DNA of 64,000 nt, taken from contig BQMF02000294.1 of assembly GCA_027922465.2 (NCBI GenBank), positions 186,001-250,000 of the forward strand, read 5' to 3'. Shown one piece after another: positions 37,036-46,566 of the stretch. A program made the position numbers and the translations under genes. The stretch comes from Turritopsis dohrnii. Lineage: Eukaryota; Cnidaria; Hydrozoa; Anthoathecata; Oceaniidae. Position 1 is the first letter of the stretch. Each line of letters opens with the position of its first letter. The notes beneath the pieces were generated by a model. The model saw nothing but the letters and a program-made list of their open reading frames with translations. It was not told where the DNA came from and did not search any database.

Positions 37036-37891
37036 GTTTTGATTGGTTTAAAAATTTAGACGTCACACTTAGATTACGTAACATTAAAAAAAGTGTCTGT
37101 CACCTCTGCGTGGTTTTATGACGAAAAGGGAAAAAATAAGAAGGATTTGACCGTGAGAAAAAAGTGAATATGTCACTCTCTAAAATAAAAGTGGTATGCA
37201 CAATCGCGGATTATTATAATAAGATAGACTAGTATCCCGTGTAAAAATTTTTTACGGGTTTTAATTCTGAAAGTGACGTCTCAAAACTGGTGTCGAAAAA
37301 TGACACTCGCCACTCATGTTCAGCCTGCGTTGTGTCATTGGTAAAACATTTGTGAGCATTTATCTTATATTACTTATTGTGTAATACAAAAGTACAATAA
37401 AATATGTTCATCAGAAAAGTGTATTAAATATTTGCTACGACATTTAAACAGCCATTTCATACATCATCGACCTTCAAACTAAGTTTGGAATTGGAAACTA
37501 AGCTGACAAAACCAAGTAATGAGATGACACTCCATTAATCAGATCTGTAACCCAGTGTGCAATATCGTCAAAAAATCACTGTGACGGAGAGCATTCTTAG
37601 TGAAATTGTGTGTAGATTTCTATAGAAATGCATTCTTTCGCAGATATTTTTTAATAAACGTGCTATAAATATTTGAAATTTCTGTTCGACACTAATTCAA
37701 CAGGGTAAAACGTTTTCGAAAATGCTGACTATAAGGATAAGCAAAAAATGTCATAGAATGATCAGCAGGAACATAAATTCTCATGGAAAACTGTTGACAA
37801 TACTACACCAAAAAAGTATCCTAAGATAGCATAAACAAACAAATAAATAAATAAATAAACCAAATAAAGGTTATCTTTAATCACTTTTGGA

Positions 37892-37997
37892 AAAGTGTAT
37901 ATCGACTGCGTTAACAGTCCTTGAATGCGTTTCGATGGTTTAATCCATTAATTCTTGGAAATAGTAATTCTCGGTGAATAGCAAGTACATTGCATCT

Positions 37998-38028
<31 letters not shown>

Positions 38029-38475
38029 TTTGGTATTGTTTTACGTGGCTAGCCTCACTCAGTTGCTATTGCATCTGCTTTCCAGGAGGGGCCACGGCTT
38101 AGGTTGGAGGCTCCGAAGTATTTGACACTCACATGAGTGACACAAACCCAATCAAGGGCCTGTGCTCTTCTGGATGACCTCCTGCAACACCCGATGTATC
38201 ATCTACCCAATTTCCCTCACATGGCATGGGTCGACCCGGCGCTATGGTACATTCACCCGCGCATGGTGAATCGCCGCCAAGGGGAATTGAACCCTGATCT
38301 CTCGCATGAATTACGAGAGTGATAACCACTACACTACGGCGCCACTGAACGTAGTTGTGCAATGATAACAGTGATATGACTTCGTTAACAGTCCTCCAAT
38401 GCGTTTTTATGGTTTAGTCCATTATTCTTGGAAATAATAATTCTCGGTAGCAAGTGCATTGCATCTACGTTCGCA
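37892..38475. repeat. direct repeat of about 100 bp flanking a SINE
   Basis: 37892-37997 and 38367-38475 share, in order, gttaacagtcc, aatgcgttt, atggttta, ccatta, attcttggaaata, aattctcgg and gcattgcatct, about 85 percent alike by eye. The SINE lies between them. Too long and diverged for an ordinary target duplication; more likely an older tandem repeat with the SINE inserted at its joint. Confidence 0.7.
37997..38343 (-). mobile_element. tRNA-derived SINE
   Basis: On the minus strand the head from 38343 reads like a tRNA: GGCGCCGTAGTGTAGTGGTT has an A-box like that of Val/Asp/Glu tRNAs, followed by an anticodon-like arm with complementary CTCTCG/CGAGAG, and then the B-box GGGTTCAATTCC. 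The acceptor stem does not pair and the anticodon loop is too long, so it is not a working tRNA. A body of about 250 bp follows, and the tail is (AAAT)n at 37997-38031. A internal RNA polymerase III promoter (A and B boxes) is therefore present in form. Confidence 0.85.
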
Positions 38476-39600
38476 TGCAGTTGGAATTATCGGATCTTCC
38501 GAAAAGTGAATTTTTAATAATTGATGACATATTATTCGTAAGAGAAAACAAAGAATCTAAAAAAATAAATAAATAAAGTTAAGGTTGACTTTTAAATCCG
38601 ACGTGTGCAGCCGACAATATATCTTCGAACTAAACTTTCATTCACAATTACCTTGACAATGCTATCTTGACTATAGCAGATACGGTTATTCATAGGATAC
38701 TGTCAAAAATGGTTTTTACCATGAACACCAAGTTGACCTCAATACTATACTATAAATCTAAAGAATCTGAATAAATATAAGGTAAAGATAATGAATAATC
38801 ATCGATTGTTTGTGTCAGCAGTTAATCAATTTTGTTAGTTAAGAAAGAAGATGTGATTTTATTTACAGTTTGCTTTGTCATTAATGAACAGCTGCTCGTT
38901 TCCAGCCAATTTCTCAATTGTTCTATTTCTGCTGACATCAGCATATTCCATATAACAGTTCATTATCTTTAACACACAGACAATAAGCTCATTATCCTCA
39001 ATAAACTAAATGAACTAACTTTTTGGAATAGTAATCTCTCGAACTGACAAAGAAGTTTTCTCTTAAACCATAACCTGTAATGTCATTTCACAAAACAGGC
39101 TACAGGATAGTAAAATAAAGATCAAAGGAAGTACGTAACAACTTTTATTTCAACTAAAAACAACAAACATTAACATAAATAACGATGGTATGGAACTACC
39201 ATACACTGACCGTGAATAACTGATTAATTACCCTATTACCCATTTCTTGTTAGAAAAAGGAATTTCTACACCTTGTGAAAAACAAAATTCTTAAAAATCC
39301 TTATTAATAGGCAATGGGCATTAATCAACCATTCACAGGAGCAACTATTTAGATTTCTACCAGCCAAAGATGTTTTCCAAAACGCAGAAAATTAAATTTA
39401 ATGAAAAAGCTTGAGCTCTATGTACGGTAGTTCCATACCATATAAAACTCAACTATCTAAAATAAACATTCTCAACAAAAAAATTGGTATTTAAACCTGA
39501 ATATTTGGGTATAAAATTTTTTTTTAAGTTTTTGTTTTTTTTAAATTTTTTTTGAGGGGGGACGAACCCTTCGTGGTCTCGCCCCCCATTTTTTTTCCAC
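38476..39600. other. AT-rich Helitron interior, no gene recognised
   Basis: Contains a short inverted pair around ggtatggaactaccatac (39,188-39,207) and gtacggtagttccatacc (39,422-39,439), enclosing about 230 bp. Otherwise nothing recognised. Confidence 0.35.
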
Positions 39601-40497
39601 ACCCAGAACGCGCGGTTAGACCGCGGTCCTGGGTGGGTTTTTCTGTATTCCTTGAAATCCTGTCGTGTCTCTATAATGTAAGAACAAAAAATGATTAGTA
39701 ATGAATTAAGATGATTAACTAAGATAATTAATAGGTATCGAATAAAGGAATTAGCAGATAGATAGATTATACTATTGACGCTGAGAATTAATATCTCCAA
39801 GAATAAATTCAATTGAGTTTTATGGGAAATATTTGTGTTACTTACAGCTGGTAGATTCTTTAGCCCCCTTTCGTTCTAAAAAAGACAGTCAAGCATTAAT
39901 TAAAGGAATTACCACATACACAGATTAAAAATGTCCTTTTGAGGCTGAGAATTATTATTTCCAAGAATAAATTCAATTGAGTTTTATCAGAAATTTTTGT
40001 ATTAGGGAAAAAATCCTTACTCTCCAAATTTTGGGTAGATGCTCTTACTATAATATAAAAGAGAAACAGTATAAACACTACGTCTGCCAAAGTGCATTCT
40101 ACACAGATTCAACACAGATCTACAGACTAAAACTGATGTTTTATGTAAAACAATTCATAACTCACAACTGCTGGGATCTTTAGCATCTAAACAGAAAGAA
40201 TATTAGAAAGAAGATTTCAATAGTGAACATGATAAGAGGCAACATATGTTAGGGAAAGAATCCTTACTCTTCATATTTTGGACAGAAGTTGTTAATATAA
40301 TGATAATAAGAGAAACAGTATAAATAACTTCATCTGTCACATGTATTTAAATAAAATGTTAAAAAGGAAGATATCAAACCATTTTCTGCAGCATTCCCTA
40401 TGAACAAAATATAATGAAATTACAATCACATGACTGATAAGCAAAACTTGGCTAAATGAAAATAAGAAGTTACCTTCTCCCAGTAGACCCTTCTCTT
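39485..40497 (-). other. string of micro-exon-like pieces
   Basis: On the minus strand, four short stretches each sit between a pyrimidine-rich AG and a consensus donor: 40497-40474 (24 nt, CATTTCAG / GTAACT), 40186-40166 (21 nt, CTGTTTAG / GTGAGT), 40047-40021 (27 nt, TTATAG / GTAAGG) and 39875-39846 (30 nt, TTTTTTAG / GTAAGT). All lengths are multiples of three. A fifth, at about 40,270, is a copy of the 27-nt piece whose acceptor is lost. The layout looks like a tandem duplication of a two-exon unit. A longer open stretch follows from about 39,675 (acceptor ACATTATAG) with two GC-rich hairpins. Function unknown; joining the 30-nt piece to the last exon creates a TAG, so the chain may be dead. 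It lies where the Helitron helicase should be, suggesting captured host exons. Confidence 0.4.
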
Positions 40498-40860
40498 CTG
40501 AAATGAAAGGAGTAATTTAATATTCACCAATAGTTGCAATGCTAAATATGGATGTAAAGATATGCTTTTATAGTTACTTAATTATTTTGCCTAAAAAACA
40601 GTTTATTTCTGTATGTTTGTTTTTTAGGCGGAGTACAAGTCCCATTGACTTACGTTCACGTCGTGTACTCTGTTACCATGGGTTGTGCATGCATTCGTCT
40701 CTTGCATCTTAATTTTGTTTATTATGAAAAGTTCTTGCATGCACCATCCATGAACCAAAAGTCAGGGCATTCATCCATTTACCTTTGTGAAAATTAATTC
40801 AAAGTTGCTTCTTTTTTTAGTGAACTAATAATATACACACTTAAAGTTAATATATATATA

Positions 40861-41916
40861 CTAGGCGCCAAGGCGGCGTCGCTCGCCGCCCATGTTCAGC
40901 ATGCGTTGACTTCACGAAAAATAAAATTAAGGAATTAGCAACCGAAAGTGTTACCATGTTGTAGAGCTCGAAAAACTGATTAAAAAAATGTATGGGATCG
41001 TTCCGCTACGATCAACCGTTACAGAGATATCATTCTTCAAAGATTTTGATGACGTCACAGACCCCTCCCAAAAAAATTTGACCCAAATTTTTTGTCACCC
41101 CATCGCCTGTATCGCGGACCCGAAAAAACGTCAGTTATCCTAGAAGCAGATTCGAAATCAAATATCAAATATCAGTTTAAACAATGGTTCCAAAAAAACC
41201 CCAAATTTCATGTGTTATTTATTTGCACTCAAAACGTAGAGAGAAAAAAACTTTTTATTAGCTTTTGTTTTAAAAACGTTACGCGCTCTAACATGGGTGC
41301 TATCAAACAGGGGGAAAGTGGTTTCTCTTCTTAAAAAGTTCACACGGAGGAGAGAAAAAGGGCACGTGCTAAATGAATAAATAGAATAAAAAAACGTTCG
41401 ATTAGAACGCTTAACAATTAAAAGAACAAATTAAATTATTAAAAGAAAAGCAAAAAAAAAAAAAAATTTTCTTTTGGTATGATACTCTTTTTTTACCTAT
41501 CGGTTTTTAAACATTTTGATTGCTCAAAAAAAAAGTTCACCCGTCTCAGACAGTCAGGCAAGAGTTTGTGGCAAACCGAACATATGCTGCCACGTTCTGC
41601 CACTGCTGCTTTTTGTCCAAAATATTTAATCAGTTAGTGACTTTGTATTTAGTTGATGTACTGTTTTCAAAGCCACGTCAATAATGTGGAATATAAAACT
41701 AACAATAATGATAAAAACAAAACGTTATTCCTATTAGTTCATCAGCCAAAAAAAGTCACGTTCGATTGGGGTTGCAATGTATTTGCTTCGAACTCACGTC
41801 GCACACAAAAAAAGAAATAATTTCACTCACAACTCAATCTACCATTTTGCGTGACTTACAAACAAGCAAACAAACAAACAGACAGACAGACAGAGAATCG
41901 GCTATTAATATATAGA
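40861..41916 (-). mobile_element. Helitron family B copy 1, inserted at helicase Walker A
   Basis: Ends in canonical form on the minus strand: A|TCTATATATTAATAGCC at 41916 and ...CGCCTTGGCGCCTAG|T at 40861. 1,056 bp, longer than other B copies because about 200 bp near 40,950-41,130 (gttgtagagctcgaaaaactg...) is family A sequence. The host break falls just after the Walker A Thr codon (41919-41917), and the other side resumes TAT ATA TAT, i.e. G-K-T-Y-I-Y across the break, as expected for a Helitron helicase. Confidence 0.85.
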
Positions 41917-43075
41917 TGTTTTACCTGTGCCAGCTGGTCCATCCAGATAAAATAATGTTTCAAGTTGTGCTAAACCATTGCGCACATTTGAAACAGCAGA
42001 CAAAATCGCATCTGCAACAACTAACTGCTGTTCGTTAAGCTGAGGCCTTACCTGCTGGGCCCTGTCAATGTAAATATTCACATCGACTTCTTCCTCAGGG
42101 ATCTGCTGAACCAACTCTGGAAGATTAAATTGTGTTAACGACATACCAAATTGTTTTAGGACATTATCAATGTAACCCAAAACCCTTTGTTCTGCTTGAG
42201 CAACAGCTAATGTTCGAGCGTAGTCCTCACACAGATGCCCCTTGAATGTATTCCACAACTCGAGAGGATTGGAGGGTTCGCAGTGTGTCAAAATCATGAC
42301 AAACAGTTGTCTAAGCTGTTGAGGCATCTGAAAGGTTGATGCTTTTTCCAATGTATTGTGCCACTCTTCGTCATCTTGTAGAAGAGCTCTGAAAGTACAC
42401 GCTTCTCGGAATGTGTCGTAAACCACTCCATCAAAAGTACGCAGATATTCGAATGAAGTAGCGCCTGGAACATGCAGCAACAAAACTCGAAGGAAAAATC
42501 GTTCTCCTTCTGACGATCGTGCATTATATAATGGAGCGACTATAGGCTTTAATGTTCTTTTTCATTTTTGCCATTTTTTCTCTTTGCCATGGAAGACATA
42601 ATGATACGGAATATCTGAGTAAAGATACTGCCGAGCATCAGGATCTTCTACATTTAGTTTAAACCATGCTGTAAGGTGACTATCATTCAATGCCCCTTCA
42701 GCAACTGCCTCCTCTTCACCAGCTCTAAAATAAACTTGATGACGATCAGGTAAATGAACAGCTAATCGCTTAATAGTATGCGATTTTTCATGCATAGAGA
42801 ACTCAAATATTCTCCATAATGCTTCGGGCGCACTGACATATCGAGCATCCAGAAACGTTTTAATTTCGTCATGTTCCAAACGTTCATTAATCTCGATATT
42901 AGCACGATCATGTCCTTTGTAAATGTATTTAAAGAGATACTTTACACTTTTGATTGTGGTACATGCTTCCAAATTGATGTGAGCATTATATTTCTTAGAT
43001 AACCACGGACAGTATGGAACCACCCATTGATTATCTAAGTCCACATTTCTAACCCTCACAGTACGGCCATTGTTA
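41917..43075 (-). pseudogene. Helitron Rep/helicase, middle segment
   Basis: Continues the Rep protein of 50,014-52,087 after the IS3EU-like insertion: N-N-G-R-T-V-R-V-R-N-V-D-L-D-N-Q-W-V-V-P-Y, then K-Y-N-A-H-I-N-L-E-A-C, Y-L-F-K-Y-I-Y-K-G-H-D-R-A, and D-A-R-Y-V-S-A-P-E-A-L-W-R. After an in-frame TGA at about 42,560 the same frame gives E-G-E-R-F-F-L-R-V-L-L-L-H-V-P-G-A-T-S-F-E-Y-L-R-T and the helicase start with L-D-G-P-A-G-T-G-K-T (Walker A). The frame then ends at the family B insertion. The remaining helicase motifs (Walker B to motif VI) are not present in the window next to it. Confidence 0.9.
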
Positions 43076-43129
43076 TATAAAGTTAGATCGTAGTCAAAAT
43101 CGACATGGCGAGGCAGCGGTCGTGATGTT

Positions 43130-43434
43130 GAGGCGCAGAGGGAAGAGGCGATCGTAATGTCGAGACGCAGAGGGAAGAGGCGATCGTAATGTCGAGGAGG
43201 CGATCGTAGTGTCATGGTGTCATAACGTTGAGGAGGCGACCGAATGTCGAGGAGACGATCGGAATGTCGAGGAGACGACCGAGATGTCGAGGAGGCGATC
43301 GTAGTGTCGTGGTGTCATAATGTCGATGAGGCGATCGCAATGTCGAAGAGGCGATCGCTATGTCGAGGAGGCGACCAAAATGTCGAGGAGGCGATCGCAA
43401 TGTCGAAGAGGCGAACACAATGTTTGTTGGGTGA
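43130..43434. repeat. subterminal 20-bp minisatellite, left end of IS3EU-like element 1
   Basis: About a dozen units of the form gatcgNaatgtcgaggaggc, some longer by a gtgtcatggtgtcataac insert. The same units in opposite orientation form the right end (49,795-49,940). Clustered motifs next to transposon ends often bind the transposase. The plus and minus ORFs across this stretch are shadows. Confidence 0.9.
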
Positions 43435-44038
43435 TGGATATCAGATATTTCATTTTTATAACTGGTATATTGGGAAACACAGTAACAACTGTAATGTAAC
43501 CGAGACAGTGATTTCTTTCATATAATACAAAATAATCTCCTTAGCAGAACCTTTACAAGAAAGAAGCCTTGCAAATTTTGTCACTCTATAATAAGAAAAT
43601 TTCACGGAGAACTTTTTTTTTATTTTATTTTATTTTATTTATTATTATTTTACCGAGGCCAGAGGGAAATTTCAGGGTAACTCACTGATGTGGGCCTCCA
43701 CTTCTCCCAAAAGACTAAAGTTTATATAAAAATAACTTTTGAGGAAATATAAGCATGGCAAGGAAATCAAAGTTCTTGAAACCCTCAAAGCGTCTTTTAC
43801 ATGCAGTTTATAAATTATGGTGTTTCTGAGCAGCAAAAAAACAACATGTATAAAAATTTAAGCATGCAGTTTTAAAAAATATTAGCAATTTTCCGAAAAT
43901 TTCACCACCCATTTCCATTTATTAACACCCCTCCTATTTTTGAAACATTCTTGAACTATCGGCCCTCCCCTGCCATTACACCTCCACCCCCCTCCCCTAC
44001 AATTAGCTGCCCAAGAGTATATATGCATCAGCTTGTAT
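43435..44038. other. spacer with SINE-like tail
   Basis: Between the left end and the transposase gene. At 43,613-43,720, (TTTTA)n on the plus strand joins a GC-richer segment (accgaggccagagggaaatt); on the minus strand this looks like a short retroposon body ending in (TAAAA)n, comparable in form to the SINE tail at 38.0 kb. Not firmly assigned. Confidence 0.35.
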
Positions 44039-45484
44039 TCAAAACCTGTTTACATGATTTAAGACTTTTGTTAAAGTATCAACATAAAGTTCTATTCCGA
44101 AATTGGAAGATACTTCTAATGGATTGATGTTATCATAGAGAAACTGTATTACATCATCTGCATCTTTTGATGTCAATAGTGGCAGGTTAATTTCAACATT
44201 GCAACTAACAGCTTGCGGACCTTCCCAATCAACACCATAGCCATCGTACTGTCCTTCAGACTCATGAGTGGCTTGTATGGGGTGATATGTAAGCTGACCT
44301 TCAAACCACATTTGAATAGGAGTTCTATTTTTTTCGGTTGATAAAGGGTGATTATCCCAACCTTCCCAAAACAATTGAAGGTGTTCATTAATGCGTGACA
44401 CATAAATGTATTGCAGTACAATTAAATGAATTGTGTTGGATATATCTAAAAATCCATTCTCCTCTAAGTACACAAATACACAATGATAAATGCTTGCACA
44501 CCCCACGAACAAGTCTCTCCAGAGTCGCTCTATTCTCTGGTTATGGCAACTTTTACCAGCAATGAAGCTGCCACGACCAGGCCCTCGCAATGGGTGATTA
44601 AACATGTACCTTGCCACACCAACGTTTTCCACTCCTTGATCTGCACGAACTCTTGAAGGCAACCCGTAACATTCCACAGCCTGTATAAACAGGTCTTGAA
44701 CAGTAGCAGACTTATTATTCGTAGAACAATGAAGAAACATTATCCTTCGAGAGAAGCCATCAATGCCACCATGAATGACAAAACCCCATCGAATAAGCTT
44801 GTGGTATCCATCAATGTGCCACGACGCTAGTGGTCCTGGAACTGAATATTTCCGTCTTTGAATAAGGTTTAACTGCAAAGACCTTCTAAGCATACCTTCA
44901 GCATCAATTTTCCACAACAGTGACCGAATTCTTTCCCATTGAACACGATGATTCCTTGCAAGCAAATAACCTTTCATGCGACGTATGCCACAATTTGGAA
45001 AGTCCAATATGATTTCTTTCATTAAAGCTATCAACTCTTCATCTGATATATCACTATGTGACAGAGCTTCTATACCAAATTCTTTCATTCTTCTGTACAC
45101 AGTCTCTTTACTTACATTCAACAATTTGCCTATTTTTTGGTAACTAAAACCATACTCAACATAAAGGCCAAGAGTTTCTTGAGATACAAGAAATTTTGGT
45201 CGCCCCACTTCACCAGAATATAACACACCAGCTTTATTGCGGACTTGACTATTATATAACTGACGAATAGCATTAAACGCAAGAATAAGGTTTTCTGATA
45301 CATCTGGAATATCGTAAATATTGGATCCAATACATGCGTAACTTATTAATTGTTCAATACGGTAAGAAACGTAGTCAACTGTGTTTTCTTCTCCTTCAGA
45401 TTCAATCAATTTGTTTATTAGGGACTTCAGGTTTGTATCCAGGAAATTGATGAAAGTATCATACGTGGAAGTGTTAACAGACAT
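44039..45484 (-). CDS. integrase-type DDE transposase (IS3EU-like), intact ORF
   Basis: 481 codons from ATG at 45,484. N-terminal helical region of about 110 residues, then G-R-P-K-F and a helix-turn-helix ([19 protein letters not shown]). A linker with G-I-R-R-M-K-G-Y-L and R-I-R-S-L-L follows, matching the HTH_21-like region that precedes the IS3 core. The rve-like core carries [12 protein letters not shown] (first D), R-A-D-Q-G-V-E-N-V (second D) and [13 protein letters not shown] (E). The C-terminus has [14 protein letters not shown]. No stop or frameshift. It is expected to cut and rejoin the element's ends in the nucleus. It lacks visible introns, unlike the homologue at 16.3-18.0 kb, whose intron falls before the first catalytic motif. 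Confidence 0.92.
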   Translation of the reverse strand: MSVNTSTYDTFINFLDTNLKSLINKLIESEGEENTVDYVSYRIEQLISYACIGSNIYDIPDVSENLILAFNAIRQLYNSQVRNKAGVLYSGEVGRPKFLVSQETLGLYVEYGFSYQKIGKLLNVSKETVYRRMKEFGIEALSHSDISDEELIALMKEIILDFPNCGIRRMKGYLLARNHRVQWERIRSLLWKIDAEGMLRRSLQLNLIQRRKYSVPGPLASWHIDGYHKLIRWGFVIHGGIDGFSRRIMFLHCSTNNKSATVQDLFIQAVECYGLPSRVRADQGVENVGVARYMFNHPLRGPGRGSFIAGKSCHNQRIERLWRDLFVGCASIYHCVFVYLEENGFLDISNTIHLIVLQYIYVSRINEHLQLFWEGWDNHPLSTEKNRTPIQMWFEGQLTYHPIQATHESEGQYDGYGVDWEGPQAVSCNVEINLPLLTSKDADDVIQFLYDNINPLEVSSNFGIELYVDTLTKVLNHVNRF

Positions 45485-46566
45485 TTTGTATCTAACCTAA
45501 AGAAAGAAGGTTTGTTATAATGGCATATTCAGAATAACACGAACAATAATGTCAAATAAATAATAATGAGTGACAATTCAACAAAAGTATAACATGCAAC
45601 CTAGAAGTCATCCTTGATTATGAGTTGAAAAAGAATAAGTATTTGTCACTCACAACAAAAGTGATGATGGCCTACCTTCCAATAAAGGTAATAGGGTTGG
45701 AATGGTGATTCTTATTATCAATTGTCAGTTAAAGTCATTTAAAAAATTAATATATGCAAAACAGTTTTTTTTTCATTAACACCAGATTACAATAAACTTC
45801 AATATAACAAAACTATACATCTGTATTATACAACATAAAAAAGATAGCTGTATATATGAGGCATCGTTTAATTACTGGACCTGGGCCTGGACTTTGAACC
45901 ATTAAACATTGGCCCCTGTTAGATTCAATTCAGCATATGCTGGGTGTAGTATTTACTGGGCCTAAGGTCCAGGTCTGGATGCAGTAGGTTGATGCTGACA
46001 CTGAATAAAGGAAATATATGCAGTAAAAATATGTTAGCAGAATGTAGTCAATAGGCACAAACCCATATGTACAGAATGTTTCTACCGTCAACTGATGTCT
46101 TGTTTGATATCAAAACAGAAGAATGTGACAGATGATCATCACTGTGAAAGAGATTTATTTAAGTTTTTTAGCAATTTTATAAGTCCATCTCCTATAGTGG
46201 TAGCTGATATGAAGAACAAAAGTCAAACATCAAGCTTAACAAAAATCGTATATAATAGTCATGATCTAGTATATTATCACATACTATAACCATTACATAC
46301 TTGTACTATTCACAGATGACCTTCAAGACTAATAAAACAGAACTATGCTATAAAACATAACTTAAAAACATAATGATCATGGATGAAATAAGTCTGACTT
46401 TAAACACGCACTTTCACACTGCAATTAAGCTGAAAGGAAGTAAATTACCCTAGTAGACAATGGCCTTAACATAAATGTTTCAATGTAAATATCTCAAAAT
46501 AAATACTCAAAAGAGAAGGGAAGGGAAAAAAATATGAACTGAATATCAGCAACTATAAAAAAAAGT
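45485..46566. other. intergenic stretch between the two genes of IS3EU-like element 1
   Basis: About 1.1 kb, AT-rich; nothing coding recognised. It should contain the 3' end of the HECT transcript and the promoter of the transposase gene. Confidence 0.4.

Larger units (their letters stand above)
27259..37228 (-). mobile_element. Helitron family A copy 3 (long, composite)
   Basis: 3' end CTAG at 27259-27262 behind a GGTAAAAAGTTTTTACC-type hairpin; 5' end TCTATCTTATTATAA at 37228. Nearly 10 kb, of which 3.43 kb is an Academ-like insertion. The rest has internal duplications: 28979-29217 is almost identical to 36797-37035, and blocks near 29.4-30.4 kb recur at 32.1-32.3 and 35.8-36.5 kb. No coding region of its own was seen. 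Boundaries rest on matching terminal motifs; a merged pair of elements is also possible. Confidence 0.55.

Noticed and set aside
38266..38343. A tRNA gene on the minus strand
   Set aside because: A and B boxes are present but the acceptor arms do not pair and the anticodon loop is oversized; an (AAAT)n tail downstream shows it is a SINE head.
43212..43525. Arg/Asp/Val-rich ORFs on both strands over the 20-bp repeats
   Set aside because: Open only because the repeat unit lacks stops; they are part of the transposon's terminal array.
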